From Aquabacterium sp. (lineage in GTDB: Bacteria > Pseudomonadota > Gammaproteobacteria > Burkholderiales > Burkholderiaceae_C), in contig NZ_JAUSAR010000010.1 of assembly GCF_030652515.1 (NCBI RefSeq), positions 62,001 through 126,000 of the forward strand: DNA of 64,000 bases, read 5' to 3'. The translations under genes were made by a program, and so were the position numbers. Positions 38,818-47,100 of the stretch are shown here, in pieces (within the stretch, counting starts at the first letter, position 1; each line of letters starts with the position of its first letter). The notes under the pieces are model-generated. The model was not told the DNA's origin. It ran no database searches and was given only the letters and a program-made list of their open reading frames with translations.

Positions 38818-38842
38818 CAAGGCTTGTAAACTACCTTATGGT
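38814..38842 (+). promoter_or_regulatory. Promoter of the tetR-type gene (probable leaderless transcript)
   Basis: TTGACA (38814-38819), a 17-base spacer and TATGGT (38837-38842) make a good sigma-70 promoter. The expected transcription start, six to eight bases further on, is at or next to the ATG at 38851. No ribosome binding site can then exist, so translation would be leaderless. Confidence 0.6.
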
Positions 38843-38850
38843 AGGTAGTC
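38831..38850 (-). promoter_or_regulatory. TetR operator 1
   Basis: On the minus strand the site reads GACTACCTAC-N5-GGTAG, identical in fixed positions to operator 2 (39444-39463). It overlaps the -10 box and touches the regulator's start codon, which fits autorepression. Confidence 0.7.
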
Positions 38851-39420
38851 ATGAGCGCTCCCACCCTCACCGCCGAAGTCACCACCCGCAGTCACATCCT
38901 GCAAGTGGCGCGCGAACTCATGCAAACACGCTCCTACCTGGGCTTCAGCTTCCAGGACATTGCCGAGCGCGTGGGCATCCGCAAGGCCAGCCTGTACCAC
39001 CACTTCCCCTCGAAGGAATCGTTGGGCGTGGCGGTGTTGGTGGAGGCCACGCAAAGATTTCGTGATTGGGCGGGCACTCGCGAAGGCCCCCCTGAGCGGC
39101 AATTACGGTCTTACTTCAAGATGCTGCGCAACGGCCTGGGCGCGGGCTCGCGCGTCTGTCCTGCGGGCTCTGTGGTGCCTGGTTGGGATTGCATGAACGA
39201 GGAAATGCGCGAGGCCGTGCGCCAGTTGCGCGCCGGGCAGGTGCAGTGGCTGACCGGCGTTTTGCGCCAGATGCCGCGGGTAGCCTCGCCCGAAAGCATC
39301 GCCGCCCATGTGTTCGCGCTGGGGCAGGGGGCCTTGCTGGCCGCCCGCGCCACTGGCCAGGCGAGTGATTTCGACCAAGCGGTGGCGCCCGCCTTTGCGC
39401 TGTTGGGCTTGCCGGATTAG
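38851..39420 (+). CDS. TetR/AcrR-family repressor
   Basis: 189 residues. An N-terminal helix-turn-helix (THSHIL-type RSHILQVARELMQTRSYLGFSFQDIAERVGIRKASLYHHFPSKESL) is followed by an all-helical ligand domain with CPAGSVVPGWDCMNEEMREAVRQL. It probably represses itself and the downstream thiolase-maoC genes through two matching operators. The ligand might be an acyl-CoA or related lipid, judged only from the target genes. The gene is followed by a short T-rich stretch and then operator 2. Confidence 0.88.
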   Translation: MSAPTLTAEVTTRSHILQVARELMQTRSYLGFSFQDIAERVGIRKASLYHHFPSKESLGVAVLVEATQRFRDWAGTREGPPERQLRSYFKMLRNGLGAGSRVCPAGSVVPGWDCMNEEMREAVRQLRAGQVQWLTGVLRQMPRVASPESIAAHVFALGQGALLAARATGQASDFDQAVAPAFALLGLPD

Positions 39421-39443
39421 GCCCGCCTTTTTTTACCCGTGAA

Positions 39444-39463
39444 GACTACCTACTGGATGGTAG
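39444..39463 (+). promoter_or_regulatory. TetR operator 2
   Basis: GACTACCTAC-N5-GGTAG lies directly upstream of the AAGGAG ribosome binding site and ATG (39476) of the thiolase gene. All fifteen fixed positions match operator 1. Confidence 0.7.
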
Positions 39464-39475
39464 AAGGAGATTGTC

Positions 39476-40609
39476 ATGAAAGCCGTCATCGCTGGCTACG
39501 CCCGCTCACCCTTTCACTTCGCCAACAAGGGCGCGCTGGCCAAGGTGCGCCCCGACGACCTGGCCGCTCAGGTGGTCAAGGGGCTGCTGCAACGCACCGA
39601 CCTGGACCCGGCCTTGCTGGAGGACGTGATCCTGGGTTGCGCTTACCCCGAGTCTTCGCAAGGCAACAACCTGGCGCGCATCGTGGGGCTGCTGGCTGGC
39701 TTGCCGCACGAAGTGCCGGGCATGACGGTGAACCGCTTTTGCGGCTCGTCCATGCAGGCCATCCACATCGCGGCCGCGCAGATCGAGGCGGGCATGGGCG
39801 AGGCTTTCTTGTGCGTGGGCGTGGAGTCGATGACGATGGTGCCGCAAGGCGGCTTCAACTTCTCACCCAGCCCCGAGTTGTTCGAGCATTCGGACGCCTA
39901 CATCACCATGGGCGAGACGGCTGAGAACGTGGCCGAGCGCTGGAACGTGGCGCGTGCCGATCAGGAGTTGCTGGCCATGCAGTCGCACCAGAAGGCCGCC
40001 GCCGCGCGTGAAGGCGGGCATTTGAAGGACGAGATCATCCCCATCCGCACCGCCACGGGCGAGCTGATCGAGGCCGATGGTTGCATCCGGCCTTCAACGT
40101 CATTGGAGGCCTTGGCAGCGCTGCGTCCGGTGTTCCGCCCCACGGGCGTGGTCACGGCGGGCACCTCGTCGCCGCTGACCGATGGCGCCTCGGTGGTGCT
40201 GGTGACCAGCGATGAGTTCGCGGCGCGTCATGGCCTGAAGGCCACGGCCCGCATCAAGTCTTTTGCCTCGGTGGGCGTGGACCCGGCCGTGATGGGCATC
40301 GGCCCGATCCCGGCCACGCGCAAGGCCCTGGCCCGGGCCGGTTTGCAAGTGGCCGACCTGGACGTGGTCGAGATCAACGAGGCCTTTGGCTCGCAAGCGC
40401 TGGCCTGCATCCGCGACCTGGGCCTGAACCCGGCCACGGTGAACCTGGACGGCGGCGGCCTGGCCATTGGCCACCCGCTGGGTGCCACGGGCGCGCGCAT
40501 CACGGGCAAGGCAGCGGCGCTGCTGGTGCGTGAGAATGGCCGCTATGCGCTGGCCACCCAGTGCATCGGCGGTGGCCAGGGCATTGCCACCATCCTGGAG
40601 CGTGTTTGA
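39476..40609 (+). CDS. Acetyl-CoA acyltransferase (FadA-like thiolase)
   Basis: 377 residues. Catalytic Cys89 (NRFCGSS), His333 (AIGHPLGATGAR) and Cys363 (TQCIGGGQG) are all present, along with EINEAFGSQAL. It would cleave 3-oxoacyl-CoA in fatty-acid or related beta-oxidation. It is shorter than the PcaF-type paralogue at 13704-14909 and differs clearly from it (FSPSPELFEHSDAYITMGETAENVAERW). It forms an operon with the MaoC gene 22 bases downstream and is preceded by a TetR operator. Confidence 0.9.
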   Translation: MKAVIAGYARSPFHFANKGALAKVRPDDLAAQVVKGLLQRTDLDPALLEDVILGCAYPESSQGNNLARIVGLLAGLPHEVPGMTVNRFCGSSMQAIHIAAAQIEAGMGEAFLCVGVESMTMVPQGGFNFSPSPELFEHSDAYITMGETAENVAERWNVARADQELLAMQSHQKAAAAREGGHLKDEIIPIRTATGELIEADGCIRPSTSLEALAALRPVFRPTGVVTAGTSSPLTDGASVVLVTSDEFAARHGLKATARIKSFASVGVDPAVMGIGPIPATRKALARAGLQVADLDVVEINEAFGSQALACIRDLGLNPATVNLDGGGLAIGHPLGATGARITGKAAALLVRENGRYALATQCIGGGQGIATILERV

Positions 40610-40631
40610 TGGATTGCCAGCAAGGACCACC

Positions 40632-41081
40632 ATGAGCCAAAAACTTTTCCTGGACGATTTTGAAGTGGGCCAGCGCTTCGTCAGCGACTCGCACCTGATC
40701 GACGAGGCGCAGATCAAGGCCTTCGCGGCGCAGTTCGATCCGCAGCCCTTTCACCTGGACGATGAGGCGGCCAAGTCCACCTTGTTTCGCGGCCTGGCCG
40801 CCAGTGGCTGGCACACGGCGGCCATCACCATGCGCTTGATGGTGCAGGGCGGCATGCCGGTTGAAGGCGGCCTCATCGGGGCGGGCGGCGACATCAGCTG
40901 GCCCAAGCCGACGCGGCCTGGCGATGTGCTGCATGTCGAGAGCGAAGTGGTGTCGGTGACGCCCTCGCGGTCCAAGCCCCAGCAGGGCATGATGACTGTG
41001 CGCAACGAGACCCTCAATCAGCATGGCGATGTGGTTCAAGTGCTGCTGGTCAAGATGGTGGTGCCGCGCCGGGTGTCCTGA
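40632..41081 (+). CDS. MaoC-like hotdog dehydratase
   Basis: 149 residues. DDFEVGQRFVSDSHLIDEAQIKAFAAQFDPQPFHLDDEAAKSTLFRGLAASGWHTAAITMRLM carries the MaoC/(R)-hydratase-2 signature with the catalytic Asp (FDPQPFH) and His. Members hydrate trans-2-enoyl-CoA to (R)-3-hydroxyacyl-CoA. Together with the thiolase it suggests a short acyl-CoA pathway, possibly feeding polyhydroxyalkanoate metabolism (inference). Confidence 0.9.
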   Translation: MSQKLFLDDFEVGQRFVSDSHLIDEAQIKAFAAQFDPQPFHLDDEAAKSTLFRGLAASGWHTAAITMRLMVQGGMPVEGGLIGAGGDISWPKPTRPGDVLHVESEVVSVTPSRSKPQQGMMTVRNETLNQHGDVVQVLLVKMVVPRRVS

Positions 41082-41083
41082 CA

Positions 41084-42001
41084 TCAAGGGCTGGCGGGCT
41101 GGCGAGCTTCCTTGACGTGAGCCTGGCCGGGCACCGGCGGCAGGCCCTTGACGAAAGCGCTCACGTCCTTGAGTGCGGGTGACAACCAGCGCAAGGGTTG
41201 TGCGAATGAGCCCACCAGGGACACGTGGCCCACGTGGTCATAGCGTTCGAAGCTCACAGGCACGCCCGCCGCTTTCAGCTTCTCGGCCAACTGCGCGCTG
41301 TTGCGCTCGGGGTTGACCTCTTTGTCTTCCTTGGCCGCGCCCAGGAAGGTGCGCGGCGCTTTCGCGCTCACATATCGGATGGGCTGTGACTCCAGCGGCA
41401 CCTTGGGGTGGTGGAAAACCACGCGTGTCTGCGGATCGATGATGGGGATGAAATCATAGGGGCCGGCCAGTCCGACCCAGCCCGCCAGCTCCGAGGCTTG
41501 ATGGCCCTGTTGGCCGAGCCAGCGAGGGTCCAGCGCGATCATCGCGGCGTTGTAGGCGCCCGCGCTGTGCCCCATGACCACCACGCGGCGCGGGTTGCCG
41601 CTGAAACGCGCTGATTCGTTCAAGGCATAGACGACGGCTTTGGCGCAGTCGGGCAGGAAGTCCGGGTAGGTCACTTCGGGATAGAGCGGATAGTCGGCCA
41701 CCATGGCCACCATGCCGTTCGCGGCCAGGGCCTCGCCCATGAATCGGTATTGGGCGCGCTCGCCCATGTGCCAGGTGCCGCCATAGAAAAACACCACGAC
41801 CGGAAAACCACCTTCGGGGGGCTCTGCTTTGGGCTGGTAAACGTCCAGGCGTTGACGAGCCTGAGGGCCATAGGCCACGTCCGGGGTGAGCCGGTAGGTG
41901 TCGCTGGGCACCAGGGCATTGATGGCCTGGGTGGCGGAGCAACCCGCCAGCGCGGCCAGCACGCCCCACAGGGCGGCCAGCTTGAACCATTTCTTCAGCA
42001 T
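41084..42001 (-). CDS. Alpha/beta-hydrolase lipoprotein (esterase)
   Basis: 305 residues from ATG 42001. Signal MLKKWFKLAALWGVLAALAGC ends in a lipobox. The alpha/beta-hydrolase (BD-FAE/HSL-like) part has VVFFYGGTWHMGER (oxyanion hole region), nucleophile GHSAGAYNA, and a probable catalytic His in YDHVGHVSLVG. It is expected to be an ester hydrolase anchored in the envelope. It follows the AraC-amidase fusion gene by 105 bases on the same strand and may be part of that unit, or independent. Confidence 0.85.
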   Translation of the reverse strand: MLKKWFKLAALWGVLAALAGCSATQAINALVPSDTYRLTPDVAYGPQARQRLDVYQPKAEPPEGGFPVVVFFYGGTWHMGERAQYRFMGEALAANGMVAMVADYPLYPEVTYPDFLPDCAKAVVYALNESARFSGNPRRVVVMGHSAGAYNAAMIALDPRWLGQQGHQASELAGWVGLAGPYDFIPIIDPQTRVVFHHPKVPLESQPIRYVSAKAPRTFLGAAKEDKEVNPERNSAQLAEKLKAAGVPVSFERYDHVGHVSLVGSFAQPLRWLSPALKDVSAFVKGLPPVPGQAHVKEARQPASP

Positions 42002-42106
42002 GGCTGATCCGATCATGACTGCATGGAGAGCCCCAGTGTCCCGTGGCCAGGCGCTGCCGTCCATCGGTGAAGCAGAAGCGCGGGCGTAGGCTGAGGCCTA
42101 CAGCGG

Positions 42107-44563
42107 TCAGGCTTGGTGGTCCGGAAAGATCGCCTTGCGGATGACGGCGTGGATGCCCAGGTTGCCATCCACGACTTGCGTGATGCCAAAGTCCACGGCC
42201 ACCGAGATCAGCGAGATGGCCTCGTCTTCGCTGAGGTGGTGCGCGGTCATCAGGTAATGGCGGGCCTTGCGGAAGGCATCGCGCATGGCGGCTTCCAGCG
42301 ATGACTTCTGGTAGACCTGGGTTTGCGCGTTGGGCCCGAGTTCGGCCAGGTGATTGGGAAAGCTCAGGCCCTGCAGCACCCACTCGTCGTCGGTCTCCAG
42401 GAAGGGGTAGTTCAGGTCGGCCAGGAAAGTGCCGGACATCTGCGTCTTCTTGTGCAGCACCAGTTGGAACACGCCAGTGAGCGAGCACTCGATGGCGGTG
42501 CCGCACAGCTCGGAGTCGCCTTGCGAGGCATGCGGGTCGCCCACGGAGAACAGCGCACCATCGACCGACACGGGCAGGTAGACCTTGCTGCCTTTGCCCG
42601 CACGCCAGTTGTCCAGGTTGCCGCCGAAGTAGCCGGGGGGAATCGAGTCCACCAGGCCCAACTCTTTGGGGGCGACGGCCAGCACGCCGAAGTGAGGGCG
42701 AATGGGCACGATGGCTTTGGACAGCACGCCGTATTGCTTGTCGATGCTCGCCTCGTCCACCGGCACACCGGGGTAGTCGATGGTGTCGTGGCGCACGCCG
42801 AAGGGATCGGTCTGCGGCGTCCAGCGGTAGTTGTAGACGGCCTTGGCGTGGGGTTGGGCGGCGGTGTCGTGGATCTCGTAGACGGTGACGACCTCGCGCT
42901 CCTTGGGCTCGGTCAGCAGGTCTTTGTATTGGAAGCCCCACCAGGTGGCGGCGTTGCTGCCAAAGAGCTTGCCATGGTGCTTGGGGTGGCAACTGGGGCG
43001 GGGCAGGATGTCGAGGATGCGGATCTCGAGCACGTCGCCCGGTTCGGCGCCTTGCACGTAGACCGGGCCGGTGCAGATGTGCACGCCGAAGCCTTCGCCC
43101 GCGCCGCGCCCGAAGATGGAAGCATCCATCGGGCCGGCGCCGCGACGGTCCACGCCTTTGCGGTCGGAGGTCCAGTGGAAGACGCTTTCGGCGCCGGGGT
43201 CGCCGTCGATCATGCGTTCGCGGTCGTCGCTGGCGTGCTGCGTGAGCGTCTCGATGGTCAAGATGTCGCCCGACTTGACCGAGATGGCGTGCTTGAGCGT
43301 GCGGCTGAAGTAGCCCCAGTGCACGGTCTTGTCGGAGGCGGGGATGTAGAAATGGTGGGGCGGCGCTTCGGTGGGCGAGGACGTGGTGGCCGATGCCGCG
43401 CGCTTGGGGGTCAGCGCCAACGCGAGGGCGTAGCGGGCGTGGTCGCTCAGCAGGTTCTCGAACTGGCTTCGGCGCGCCTCGCCGCTGTCCTCTCGTTGGT
43501 CTTGGGCCTGGGCGCTGAGCCGCGCATGTTCGCGCGCGCCCGCAGGCGGCACGCTGCCCAGCGTGGGTCGGCCGCGTTGCAGCACTTGTTGCGCGTCCAG
43601 GTTCTTCGGTGGTTCGGCGCGGTAGGCCTTGGGTGACAGCTTGAAGCGGGCCGTGAAGGCGCGGCTGAAATTGGCCGCGTCGTTGAAGCCCCAGCGGAAG
43701 CAGAGCTCGGCGATGGTGAAATGCGCCAGCGCGGGGTTGGCCAGGTCCAGCCGGCACCGCTCCAGCCGGCGGGCTTTGAGGTATTCGCTGAAGGTGGTCG
43801 ATCCCACCTTGAACAGCTTCTGGATGTAGCGGGTACTCAGGCCTTCGAGCCGGCCGATGTCGTCGATCACCAGGTCGGGGTCGCCCAAGCGCGCTTCCAT
43901 CGATCGGCACACGCGGCGCAGGTGGCCCAGTTGCACGGAGGTGGAGTCCTCAGCGCTGTCCTCGTCCATGTGCGACAGGCAGGCCACGAGCAACTCGGTC
44001 AGCGTGGCTTCAATGGGCGGCAACTCGTGGCGGCCCAGGTGGTCCAACTCGTCGGCGATGGATTGGATCAGGTTCAGGCAGACGGCGCCCACGCCAGTGC
44101 GCGCCGAAATCTTGTTGAGGTTCTGCTTGCTGGTGCGCACCAGGCGCAGCACGAAGCTGGCCGATTCGAGCTTGACGACCACGGCGCGGAAATCGGTGTT
44201 CAGCTCGATGCGCCAGGGGCGGGTGGGTTCCAGCACGATGATGTCGCCGCTGCTGATGGCGACGGTCTCGTCGCCTTCGATGACCAGGCCGCTGCCGGCC
44301 AGCAGGCTGAGCACCAGCACGGCGTTGCCATAGCGGTGCGCGTTGCCGGTGTGCGGCACCAACACCTGCGGTGACGAGGACAGCTTGATGAAGACCGAGT
44401 CGAGCGCCGAGCTGCACGATGACACGTGGCCATCCAGCGGGGGCAAGGCACGGCCGGGCGTGCCATTGCCCATCAGCACTTTCTCCAACACCTCGGTCCA
44501 GGCGGACTGGCGCAGCTCTTCAGGGAAGGCGTTGGTGGAAAAACGCCGCAGGTCGTTCAACAT
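42107..44563 (-). CDS. AraC-type regulator fused to acetamidase/formamidase domain
   Basis: 818 residues in one uninterrupted frame. Residues about 1-200 match the AraC-binding-like ligand domain (FSTNAFPEELRQSAWTEVL start), and 212-315 are the AraC helix-turn-helix pair (VIDDIGRLEGLSTRYIQKLF, IAELCFRWGFNDAANFSRAF). A charged linker (316-402) leads to a full acetamidase/formamidase (FmdA_AmdA) domain (403-818) with HFYIPAS, HICTGPV, WTPQTDPFGV and GDPHASQGDSELCGTAIE. The enzyme part is close to the exported amidase encoded just upstream, from which it likely arose. No signal peptide, so it is cytosolic. The amidase part may sense or hydrolyse an amide, with the AraC part controlling transcription (inference). 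Confidence 0.9.
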   Translation of the reverse strand: MLNDLRRFSTNAFPEELRQSAWTEVLEKVLMGNGTPGRALPPLDGHVSSCSSALDSVFIKLSSSPQVLVPHTGNAHRYGNAVLVLSLLAGSGLVIEGDETVAISSGDIIVLEPTRPWRIELNTDFRAVVVKLESASFVLRLVRTSKQNLNKISARTGVGAVCLNLIQSIADELDHLGRHELPPIEATLTELLVACLSHMDEDSAEDSTSVQLGHLRRVCRSMEARLGDPDLVIDDIGRLEGLSTRYIQKLFKVGSTTFSEYLKARRLERCRLDLANPALAHFTIAELCFRWGFNDAANFSRAFTARFKLSPKAYRAEPPKNLDAQQVLQRGRPTLGSVPPAGAREHARLSAQAQDQREDSGEARRSQFENLLSDHARYALALALTPKRAASATTSSPTEAPPHHFYIPASDKTVHWGYFSRTLKHAISVKSGDILTIETLTQHASDDRERMIDGDPGAESVFHWTSDRKGVDRRGAGPMDASIFGRGAGEGFGVHICTGPVYVQGAEPGDVLEIRILDILPRPSCHPKHHGKLFGSNAATWWGFQYKDLLTEPKEREVVTVYEIHDTAAQPHAKAVYNYRWTPQTDPFGVRHDTIDYPGVPVDEASIDKQYGVLSKAIVPIRPHFGVLAVAPKELGLVDSIPPGYFGGNLDNWRAGKGSKVYLPVSVDGALFSVGDPHASQGDSELCGTAIECSLTGVFQLVLHKKTQMSGTFLADLNYPFLETDDEWVLQGLSFPNHLAELGPNAQTQVYQKSSLEAAMRDAFRKARHYLMTAHHLSEDEAISLISVAVDFGITQVVDGNLGIHAVIRKAIFPDHQA

Positions 44564-44645
44564 CGGTTCAGGGCTTTCGCGTGGATCGGAAGATCCTCAC
44601 GGGCACGCGCAAGATCGGTGCCCGCAGTGGTCTGAAGGCCTGAGT

Positions 44646-46097
44646 TCAGACGCCGCGCGCCGGGAAGATGCTCTTCTTCACCACCGCGTGCACGCCCCAG
44701 TTGCCATCGACCACCTGGGTGATGCCGAAGTCCACCGCGATCGACATCAGCGAGATGGCCTCGTCCTCGCCCAGGCGCTGCGTGGTCATCAGGAAGTGGC
44801 GCATCTTGTGATACGCGTCACGCAAGGCCAGGTCCACCGATGATTTGCTGTAGATGGCGTTCTGCGCATCGGGGCCCAGTTCGGCCAGGTAGTTGGCGTA
44901 GCTGAAGCCGTGCAGCACCCAGTCGTCTTGCGTCTCGAGCAGGGGGTAGTTCAACTCGGCCAACGGGGTGCCGGGCAGGCTGGCCTTCTTGTGCAGGATG
45001 AGCTGGAAGGTGCCGGTGAGCGAGCATTCAATGGCCGTGCCGCACAACTCGGAGTCGCCTTGGGATGCATGCGGGTCGCCGACAGAGAACATGGCGCCGG
45101 GCACGGCCACCGGGTAATACACCGTGGCGCCCTTGCCGATGCGCCAGTTGTCGATGTTGCCGCCGGTGTAGTTGGGCGGGATGGAGGTGACCATGTCGGC
45201 CTCGGCCGGGGCCACGCCCATGGTGCCGAAGTGCGGCCGCACGGGGATGCGGATGTTCTGCAGGATCTTGTCGTTCTTGGTGATGGTGCTGTGGTTGACG
45301 GGCACGCCGGGGTAGTCGATGGTGGGGTGGACCACGCCGAAGGGGTCGGTCTGCGGCGTCCACTTGTAGTTGTAGACGGCGCGGGCCCAGTTGCGCTCGC
45401 CGGTGGCATCGACCTCGTAGATGGTGACAACTTCACGCTTCTTGGGTTCGGTCAGGGTGTCGCCGTAATGGAAGCCCCAGTTGGCGGCGGCGTTGCTGCC
45501 GAAGGCGCGGCCCTTGTACAGCGGGTTGGCACTGGGCCGTGGAGTGACGTCGATGATGCGCACTTCCAGGATGTCGCCCGCTTCAGCGCCCTTGATGTGG
45601 ACGGGGCCGGTGCAGATGTGCACGCCCTGGCCGCCACCGGCGCCCACCTTGGCGTCCATCGGGCCAGCACCCCGGCGGTTCACGCCTTTTTTCGTGCTGT
45701 CCCAGTGGAAGACGCTTTCGGCCCCGGCGTCACCGCGCACCATGCGTTCGGCATCGTCATTGGCGTGGTGGGTGAGGGTTTCGATGGTGACGAAATCACC
45801 CGATTCGACCGTGACCACCGGCTTGGCCGATTTGCTGAAGTACCCCCACAGCACGGTGTTGGCGCTGGCGGGGATGTAGTAGTGGCTGGTCATGCCCGAG
45901 CCGGGCTTGGCGCTGGCCGCGAAGGCGCTGGGCGTCATCGACACGCTGAGCGCGCTGGCCGAAACGGCGGTGCCGCTGGCCACCATGGCGTCGCGCAAGA
46001 AAGACCGGCGCGCGACCTTGAACTCTTCCTTGACGTCTTTTTCGTCTTCGGGCGAGACGCCGTGGGTGCACGTGGGGCTGCAGATGTGTTTGAGCAT
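44646..46097 (-). CDS. Tat-exported acetamidase/formamidase
   Basis: 483 residues from ATG 46097. A Cys-containing N-tip (HICSPTCTHG) is followed by a twin-arginine signal (ARRSFLRDAMVASG, arginines 30-31, cleavage near AFAASA), then a complete FmdA/AmdA domain (72-483). Shared motifs are HYYIPAS, HICTGPV, WTPQTDPFGV, GDPHASQGDSELCGT and QVVDGNWGVHAV. Enzymes of this family hydrolyse acetamide or formamide to the acid and ammonia. Export to the periplasm is unusual for the family. It is 82 bases upstream of the AraC fusion on the same strand, so the two are probably one transcription unit. Confidence 0.9.
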   Translation of the reverse strand: MLKHICSPTCTHGVSPEDEKDVKEEFKVARRSFLRDAMVASGTAVSASALSVSMTPSAFAASAKPGSGMTSHYYIPASANTVLWGYFSKSAKPVVTVESGDFVTIETLTHHANDDAERMVRGDAGAESVFHWDSTKKGVNRRGAGPMDAKVGAGGGQGVHICTGPVHIKGAEAGDILEVRIIDVTPRPSANPLYKGRAFGSNAAANWGFHYGDTLTEPKKREVVTIYEVDATGERNWARAVYNYKWTPQTDPFGVVHPTIDYPGVPVNHSTITKNDKILQNIRIPVRPHFGTMGVAPAEADMVTSIPPNYTGGNIDNWRIGKGATVYYPVAVPGAMFSVGDPHASQGDSELCGTAIECSLTGTFQLILHKKASLPGTPLAELNYPLLETQDDWVLHGFSYANYLAELGPDAQNAIYSKSSVDLALRDAYHKMRHFLMTTQRLGEDEAISLMSIAVDFGITQVVDGNWGVHAVVKKSIFPARGV

Positions 46098-46218
46098 GGG
46101 AGGCTTTCCTGTCGAAGGGATGAACGCGGGTGCTTGCGTTTCATTATTCGAGGCAGGGGGCTTTGGGCGCTTGTCGGACAACGCACAAAAGCTTGTCGCC
46201 GCGACCACGGGGTCTCGT

Positions 46219-47100
46219 TCAGGACTTGGTCGAAGGAGCCCGTGCTGGGTGGGGTGCTGCAGGGCGGCGCTTGATCATGTCCTGAGGGCCTTGTTCGATC
46301 ATTGTGCCGCTGCGCTGATGCGCCGCAGCCACGAGTGGCGCGATCAATGCGGCTTCGGGCAAGTTGTGCCAATAGCGACGGGGCATCTCGCGCTCCATCA
46401 TCTTCACCTTGAGCCGGGCGGGGTTGAAGATGTGCTCGTAATAGGTGAGCCACAGTTGCTCACCCGCATCCACGGGGGGCGCATCGTCGCGGTGGGCCCC
46501 GGGCTGGAACGTCAGGTGTGCGCCATCCCATTGAGCACAGCGTTCGGGCGTGAGGATGGCCCAGCGCATGTTGGTGAAGCGGCGCTGGAAGAAGGGCGCG
46601 GTGGCCTCGACGATGTGGTGGTCGGGCTCGAACCAGGCGATGTGCAGGGGGCCGCCGGCATGCTCATCGGCCACGGTGCGAAAGCGCACAAAGGCGGTCA
46701 TCTTGTGCATGTCGCGGCGCACGACGCGGGCGAGGTCTTCGAGCGCGCTGCGGTCCGGGTCCAGCGTGTCGTGGCGCAGACCGGGCTGGTGTTGCAGGCG
46801 CCACAGCAGGCGGTACATCAGGGCGAAGCGGCGCGGCTCGCGGTGCAGTATGGCGGTCTGGCACAGGGGCAGGAAGAAGGCGGGCACCTTGGGTGGACTG
46901 GCCTCATGAGCGGATGCTGACTCGGGGTGCGTCACGGCGGCGTTGGATGGCGCTTCAGCGAACAGGTCGCCCAGGCCCTGGTAGGCCAGCGTCCACGTCA
47001 CGTCCTCAGGTGGGACTTGCTCGGCCAGCAACTGGCGCGCGGCCTGCCGAAAGCCCGCCAGATCGATGGGCCCGGTCAGTTCAACGGTGCGGTTCAGCAT
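46219..47100 (-). CDS. TIGR03915-type DNA metabolism protein (DUF4130)
   Basis: 293 residues. RRDMHKMTAFVRFRTV, HIAWFEPDHHIVEATAPFFQRRFTNMRWAILTPERCAQWDG and YYEHIFNPARLKVKMMEREMPRRYWHNLPEA are characteristic of the DUF4130/TIGR03915 family, always found with the TIGR03916 radical-SAM protein. This gene overlaps that one by seven bases. The pair is thought to work in DNA repair or modification. A basic Arg/Pro-rich C-terminal tail follows the domain. A His-rich segment (EPDHH) may hold the active site (inference). Confidence 0.88.
   Translation of the reverse strand: MLNRTVELTGPIDLAGFRQAARQLLAEQVPPEDVTWTLAYQGLGDLFAEAPSNAAVTHPESASAHEASPPKVPAFFLPLCQTAILHREPRRFALMYRLLWRLQHQPGLRHDTLDPDRSALEDLARVVRRDMHKMTAFVRFRTVADEHAGGPLHIAWFEPDHHIVEATAPFFQRRFTNMRWAILTPERCAQWDGAHLTFQPGAHRDDAPPVDAGEQLWLTYYEHIFNPARLKVKMMEREMPRRYWHNLPEAALIAPLVAAAHQRSGTMIEQGPQDMIKRRPAAPHPARAPSTKS

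Noticed and set aside
41454-43910. A second 818-codon leftward frame overlapping the AraC-amidase gene
   Set aside because: It is out of phase with the real gene, rich in Arg/Gly/Pro and carries no recognisable motifs; the equal length is coincidence. The true gene is the overlapping frame 42107-44563.
42107-44563. Frameshift or read-through of two genes as cause of the AraC-amidase fusion
   Set aside because: The reading frame crosses the linker with no stop, shift or internal ribosome site, and the linker codons look like normal coding DNA.
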